NCBI GenBank assembly: GCA_029202385.1
Contig: CP119314.1
Location: forward strand, 3,970,501 to 4,034,500
Source: Candidatus Sphingomonas phytovorans
Lineage (GTDB): Bacteria; Pseudomonadota; Alphaproteobacteria; Sphingomonadales; Sphingomonadaceae
Direction: 5' to 3'
Length of the DNA: 64,000 nt
Below the pieces are notes generated by a model. The model saw only the letters and a program-made list of their open reading frames with translations. It was not told the origin of the DNA and ran no database searches. The translations under genes were made by a program, and so were the position numbers. Below, piece after piece: positions 60,001-64,000 of this stretch; the first letter of the stretch is position 1, and every line of letters begins with the position of its first letter.

Positions 60001-61326
60001 ATGACCGTTCTCACCCGTTTCGCGCCGAGCCCGACCGGCCGGCTGCACGTCGGCAATATCCGCACCGCGCTCCACAACTGGTTGTGGGCACAGAAGCGTG
60101 GCGGACGATTCCTGCTGCGTATCGACGACACCGACAAGGAGCGGAGCGAGGAGCATTATGTCGAGTCGATCCGTGCCGACCTCGCCTGGCTTGGGTTGAA
60201 CCCCGATGGCGAGGAACGGCAATCGGCGCGTTTCGCGCTGTACGAGGCGCGCTTCGCCGCGTTGCGCGACGCGGGCCATGTCTACCCCGCCTATGAAACG
60301 GCGCAGGAGCTTGACCTGAAGCGGAAGATCGCGGCGGGGCGAGGGCTGCCGCCGGTCTATGACCGCGCGGCACTGGCACTGAGCGACGACCAGCGCGCGG
60401 CGCTTGAGGCCGAGGGTGTTGCGCCGCACTGGCGCTTCAGGCTCGACCATGGCGCCGCGATCGAATGGGACGATCTGATCCGGGGGCACCAGCGCTTCGA
60501 TCCGGCGACGATGAGCGACCCGGTGATCCGCCGCGCCGACGGATCGTGGCTCTATATGCTGCCCTCGGCGATCGACGATGCCGAGATGGGCGTGACTCAT
60601 GTCGTGCGCGGCGAGGATCATGTGTCCAACACAGCGCTGCAACTGCAGATGTTCGCCGCCCTGGGAAGCCCCCCGCCGGCTTTCGCGCATGAGGCGCTGC
60701 TGGTCGGGAGCGAGGGCAAGCTGTCCAAGCGACTCGGCTCGGTCGGCGTCGACCAGTTCCGCGAAGCCGGGATCGAGCCCGAGGCGGTGCGTGCCTTGCT
60801 GGCCCGGATCGGAACGAGCGATCCGGTCGAGCCGCTGGTCGATACCGCCAGGCTGGTCGATACCTTCGATTTCGGCCGGTTCGGACGGGCACCGGCGCGG
60901 TTCGACGAGACGGAGCTGAGCGCGGTCAATACGCGGATCGTCCACCAGCTCGATTTCGACTCGGTCGCGGCGCGGCTGCCCGACGGCATGGGCCGGGTGG
61001 AATGGGATGCGGTGCGCCCCAACCTCACCATCGTCGCCGAGGCGGCTGACTGGTGGCGGGTGATCGAGGGGCCGGTCGAGTCGGAAACCGACCCGGCCGA
61101 TGCCGGTTTCCTGGCCGAGGCGGCGCAGGTGGCGGGTTCGATCGACTGGTCGGCCGACCCGTGGCACGCGCTGACCGCCGCGCTGAAGGCGTCGAGCGGG
61201 CGCGGCGGCAAGGCCTTGTTCCTGCCGCTGCGGCGGGCGCTGACCGGGCTGGATCATGGGCCGGACATGAAGGCGTTGCTGCCGTTGATCGGACGCGAAC
61301 GGGCGCTGGCGCGGCTAACGGCCTGA
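60001..61326 (+). CDS. gltX: Glutamyl-tRNA synthetase
   Basis: 441 residues from the ATG at 60001. HIGH-type motif: RFAPSPTGRLHVGNIRTALH. Second site GKLSKRLGSVGVDQF (KLSKR). This is a full-length class Ic enzyme charging tRNA-Glu, and in alphaproteobacteria often tRNA-Gln as well. The frame is open upstream but the conserved N terminus fixes the start. Confidence 0.97.
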   Translation: MTVLTRFAPSPTGRLHVGNIRTALHNWLWAQKRGGRFLLRIDDTDKERSEEHYVESIRADLAWLGLNPDGEERQSARFALYEARFAALRDAGHVYPAYETAQELDLKRKIAAGRGLPPVYDRAALALSDDQRAALEAEGVAPHWRFRLDHGAAIEWDDLIRGHQRFDPATMSDPVIRRADGSWLYMLPSAIDDAEMGVTHVVRGEDHVSNTALQLQMFAALGSPPPAFAHEALLVGSEGKLSKRLGSVGVDQFREAGIEPEAVRALLARIGTSDPVEPLVDTARLVDTFDFGRFGRAPARFDETELSAVNTRIVHQLDFDSVAARLPDGMGRVEWDAVRPNLTIVAEAADWWRVIEGPVESETDPADAGFLAEAAQVAGSIDWSADPWHALTAALKASSGRGGKALFLPLRRALTGLDHGPDMKALLPLIGRERALARLTA

Positions 61327-61398
61327 GGCCTTCGGGCAGGGTGGCGGCGAACCTTCGCGCCTTCTTCGCGGGCTGAAATGATATCTTGTATCTCAATA

Positions 61399-61415
61399 GT
61401 TATGTTGTAACATCC
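61399..61415. promoter_or_regulatory. Zur-box-like palindrome upstream of tonB
   Basis: GTTATGTTGTAACATCC has the core palindrome ATGTT-GT-AACAT and is close to the Zur operator form GTTATGTTATAACATAAC. It lies 59 bases before the tonB ATG in an AT-rich patch, a suitable place for an operator. Confidence 0.5.
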
Positions 61416-61473
61416 CTGTCGAGATCGAGCGCAAGACTCGACCGCCCACCAAGGAGAGTGATGGAGGCAGGCA

Positions 61474-62145
61474 ATGTACGCAGACCGTTACGCGAAACAG
61501 AAGAAGCTGGACCCGGGCAGCCTTGGCCTTTCGGCATTGCTGGTCGGCGGAATCATGACCGGGATGATCTTCTCGGCACCCAATATCGGGACGGTTCTGA
61601 AAGATCCCGGCCTGATAATCCGCAACATCGAATTGACGCCACCGCCACCACCAAATCCCGAGCCCCTTCCGAAGAAACCGGAGGTCAAGCAACTCGATAC
61701 GCAGACGCATATCATCCCGCCGATACAGCATGTCACGATCGACAAGCAGGAAGCCTTCGTGGTGAATCCCGGCCCGAAAGCCGTCGAGATCACCGAAGGA
61801 ACAGGGACAGGCATTGGCGGCGGTGGGGGCGAGATCCTCACCAAACCGGCTCCCGTCGTCGTCGATGCCGTGGTCGATCCGCGCTATGCCGCCAACTACC
61901 AGCCCGAATATCCGTCAAGCGAGCGCCGGCTGGGCAATGAGGGCCGGGTCGTGGTCAAGGTGCTGATCGGCACTGACGGCCGGGTAAAGCAGGTCGAGAT
62001 GGTCAGTTCGCCGAGCAGCAGCTTCTTCGAGGCGACCCGCCGTCGCGCGCTGGAGAAGTGGCGCTTCAAGCCGGGCACCCGCGATGGCGTCCCCATGGAG
62101 ACATGGAAGACGATGGCGGTGCGGTTCGTGATGACCGAGGAATGA
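61474..62145 (+). CDS. tonB: TonB-family energy transducer
   Basis: 223 residues. One membrane helix at about 17-38 (SLGLSALLVGGIMTGMIFSA), a proline-rich linker (LTPPPPPNPEPLPKKPEV), and the C-terminal TonB domain (NEGRVVVKVLIGTDGRVKQV, RRRALEKWRFKPGTRDG). It transmits proton-motive force to outer-membrane receptors. The ExbBD genes are not adjacent. Confidence 0.93.
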   Translation: MYADRYAKQKKLDPGSLGLSALLVGGIMTGMIFSAPNIGTVLKDPGLIIRNIELTPPPPPNPEPLPKKPEVKQLDTQTHIIPPIQHVTIDKQEAFVVNPGPKAVEITEGTGTGIGGGGGEILTKPAPVVVDAVVDPRYAANYQPEYPSSERRLGNEGRVVVKVLIGTDGRVKQVEMVSSPSSSFFEATRRRALEKWRFKPGTRDGVPMETWKTMAVRFVMTEE

Positions 62146-62242
62146 CCGCTTCCGATCGCGCCGGGGCTTTGCCTTGGACCTCCGGCGCGATCGGGAGACC
62201 TCCGGACTGGCATCGCGCCGTCCATGCGCCTATCTTCCTGCC

Positions 62243-62590
62243 ATGAGTTTCCTGCGCGCCATCTCCCCCCTGCGGGCTTACCGCGACCTCCGGCAGTTCC
62301 TGGCGACGCGCAAGACCTATGAGCTGGTCTTCCTGGTGCTGTCGATCGTGGTGACCTGGACGATCATGTTCGCGATCGCCAATAATTCGACGGTCGAGAA
62401 GGTCTATCGCCCCAACATCGTCTATGTGGAGCAATGGTCGGCCAACCGCACCGATGCGGAGATCATCGCCCAGCAGAAGATCGACGGGCCCAAGGAAAAG
62501 GCTGCCGCCGAGGAAGTCAGGCGGCAGGATGCCGAGACTCAGGCAGCCTATAAGCGCCTCGACGACAAGCTGAAGAAGTACGGCCTCTGA
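62243..62590 (+). CDS. Small membrane-anchored protein of unknown function
   Basis: 115 residues. One membrane helix, VFLVLSIVVTWTIMFAIANN, preceded by a basic N terminus and followed by a charged helical tail (EKAAAEEVRRQDAETQAAYK). Its stop (TGA) overlaps a possible CTG start of ribD. Function unknown. Confidence 0.75.
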   Translation: MSFLRAISPLRAYRDLRQFLATRKTYELVFLVLSIVVTWTIMFAIANNSTVEKVYRPNIVYVEQWSANRTDAEIIAQQKIDGPKEKAAAEEVRRQDAETQAAYKRLDDKLKKYGL

Positions 62591-62610
62591 CGACCGCCGA
62601 CGCGCGCTGG

Positions 62611-63600
62611 ATGGGAGCGGCGCTCGCGCTCAGCGAGCGCGGCAAGGGGCTGACCGCGCCCAACCCCAATGTCGGCTGTGTGATCGTGCGCGGCCACCAG
62701 GTGGTCGGTCGGGGCTGGACCCAGCCCAACGGGCGCCCCCATGCCGAAGCGATGGCGCTCGCCGAGGCCGGTGCAGCGTCCGGCGGCGCGACCTGCTATG
62801 TCAGCCTAGAACCCTGCGCTCATGAATCGCCGCGCGGCCCGGCCTGTTCCGACCTGCTGATCGCCGCCGGCGTGGCGCGCGTGGTGATCGCGCTGCACGA
62901 CCCCGATCCCCGCACCGATGGCGACGGCATATCGCGGCTCCGCGCCGCCGGAATCGAGGTGGTGACCGATGTCCGCGACGGCGACGCGCGGCGCGCGATG
63001 GCCGGGTTCCTGACGCGCCAGGCACTGGGACGGCCGCAGGTGACGCTGAAGCTGGCCATGTCGCTCGACGGCGCGGTGGCGATGCACGACGGCACCAGCA
63101 AATGGATCACCGGTGCCGGGGCGCGGGCACACGCGCATCTCGAACGGGCGCGGCACGAAGCGATCCTGGTCGGGCGCGGCACGCTCGACGCCGATTCACC
63201 GACGCTCGACGTCCGGCTGGCCGGGCTCGAAAGTCGAAGTCCGCGACGGCTGGTCCTGTCCAGCGGGAACGCGCCGGACGGCTGGGAAATACTCCACGAC
63301 CCGGGCGAGATCGGCCGCCTGAAAGGCGTCGACCATCTCCTGGTCGAGGGCGGCGCACGGACGGCAGCGGCTTTCCTGAAGGATGATCTGGTCGACAGGC
63401 TGTTACTCTATCGCGCCCCGATCCTGGTCGGGAATGGCCGCACCCTGCCGGATATCGGTCTGACCGACCTTGCCCATGCGCATGATCGCTGGACGTTGCA
63501 GGATGCGCGGCGGCTTGGCAGCGACCGCGTCGAGGTTTACGAGCGCGCCAAAAGCCCCGTCTCATCAGGAAAAGTGGGAACTGGTTTTCCGCCCGGATGA
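62611..63600 (+). CDS. ribD: Bifunctional riboflavin deaminase/reductase RibD
   Basis: 329 residues from the ATG at 62611. Deaminase domain: APNPNVGCVIVRG, zinc motif HAEAMALAEAG and SLEPCAHESPRGPAC. Reductase domain: KLAMSLDGAVAMHDGTSKWI, then LLVEGGARTAAAFL. The frame begins the conserved DARW segment upstream, and a CTG at 62587 overlapping the previous stop (CTGA) would include it; the ATG has no ribosome site. The last ~13 residues (SSGKVGTGFPPG) are encoded by an intergenic-type palindromic repeat. Second/third step of riboflavin synthesis. Confidence 0.95.
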   Translation: MGAALALSERGKGLTAPNPNVGCVIVRGHQVVGRGWTQPNGRPHAEAMALAEAGAASGGATCYVSLEPCAHESPRGPACSDLLIAAGVARVVIALHDPDPRTDGDGISRLRAAGIEVVTDVRDGDARRAMAGFLTRQALGRPQVTLKLAMSLDGAVAMHDGTSKWITGAGARAHAHLERARHEAILVGRGTLDADSPTLDVRLAGLESRSPRRLVLSSGNAPDGWEILHDPGEIGRLKGVDHLLVEGGARTAAAFLKDDLVDRLLLYRAPILVGNGRTLPDIGLTDLAHAHDRWTLQDARRLGSDRVEVYERAKSPVSSGKVGTGFPPG

Positions 63601-63601
63601 G
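63561..63601. repeat. Palindromic repeat forming the end of ribD
   Basis: CTCATC and GATGAG, with GGAAAA and TTTTCC inside, frame GTGGGAACTGG. It resembles the GGAAAAGTGGGAACCGGTTTTCC-type repeats of alphaproteobacteria. The ribD stop codon lies within it (63598-63600). Confidence 0.6.
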
Positions 63602-63619
63602 GCGACAACGGAAGGCACT

Positions 63620-64000
63620 ATGTTCACCGGAATCGTTACCGACATCGGAATCATCGAGCGAGTAGAGGCGCTGGCCGACACGCGCGTGGTGATCGGCACC
63701 AGCTACGACACGGCGACCATCGACCTGGGCGCCTCGATCTCCTGCTCGGGCGTGTGTCTCACCGTCATCGACAAGGGCCCCAACTGGTTCGCCGTCGACG
63801 TGTCGGGCGAGACTATCTCGCGCACCGCCCAGGGCCAGTGGACCGAGGGACGCCGGCTCAACCTCGAGCGCGCGCTGAAGCTGGGCGAGGAACTGGGCGG
63901 CCATATCGTCACCGGCCATGTCGACGGCATCGGCGAGGTCGAATCAGTGATCGAGGAAGGCGGATCGCACCGCGTGCGGATCAAGGCCGGGCCCGACATC
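63620..64000 (+). CDS. ribE: Riboflavin synthase alpha subunit (3' end cut by window edge)
   Basis: 127 codons visible. MFTGIVTDIGIIERVEALAD, then GASISCSGVCLTVID and NLERALKLGEELGGHIVTGH are the first lumazine-binding domain. It makes riboflavin from two dimethyl-ribityl-lumazines. It starts 19 bases after ribD. The second domain lies outside the window. Confidence 0.97.
   Translation, partial: MFTGIVTDIGIIERVEALADTRVVIGTSYDTATIDLGASISCSGVCLTVIDKGPNWFAVDVSGETISRTAQGQWTEGRRLNLERALKLGEELGGHIVTGHVDGIGEVESVIEEGGSHRVRIKAGPDI

Overview
The window is GC-rich chromosomal DNA of a Sphingomonas-like alphaproteobacterium (order Sphingomonadales). Pointers to this are the flagellar gene order, a beta-carotene hydroxylase of the yellow-pigment pathway, UrcA and NIPSNAP proteins, a Coq4-type protein, a split sucC, and palindromic intergenic repeats of the kind common in these genomes. 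I saw no rRNA, tRNA, CRISPR array, insertion sequence or prophage. Both window edges cut a gene: a sigma-54 activator at the left and riboflavin synthase at the right.

Bases 1-20347 are a flagellar locus. It holds a sigma-54 activator (FlbD-like), flagellin, an island of an ArsR regulator with two small dimeric alpha/beta-barrel proteins, then a minus-strand block (soluble lytic transglycosylase, flhA, fliA; flgN, flgM, flgA; a MotA/MotB-like pair), and the plus-strand rod-hook-ring operon flgBCDEFGHIJKL followed by motAB. I can read three good sigma-54 promoters. Two are divergent (before flgB and before the MotA-like gene) and share two palindromes placed exactly symmetrically between them. 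The third drives the lytic transglycosylase-flhA-fliA operon. The flagellum therefore appears to be under RpoN/FlbD control with FliA/FlgM below it. flgI carries an 82-base perfect palindromic element in frame inside its signal-peptide region, and FlgH has no lipobox cysteine.

Bases 20344-26262 hold four envelope-type genes: an ArnT-like polytopic protein, a FemAB/DUF482-like acyltransferase, and two large polytopic proteins, one resembling STT3/PglB. They may belong to surface glycosylation.

Bases 26345-37120 hold argG, a MATE transporter, a cytochrome b-sulfite-oxidase-fold-cfa operon, a TauE-like permease coupled to rlmN, an NAD(P)-dependent epimerase-like gene divergent from a LysR regulator, an IalB-like protein and a histidine phosphatase. 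Bases 37445-47164 hold an outer-membrane barrel protein and the replication genes dnaN, recF and gyrB, spread out by UrcA, LysR, Coq4-like, CMD-like and OmpA/EF-hand genes.

Bases 47165-49885 look like a decayed junction: gene remnants, a serine hydrolase and about 850 bases with no confident gene. Bases 49886-63600 are mainly housekeeping and envelope functions: two tandem exported methyltransferase-like paralogues, an AAA ATPase, etfBA, sucC, crtZ, a TauE-like gene that seems to start at ATT, prs, gltX, tonB (with a Zur-box-like palindrome) and ribD-ribE.
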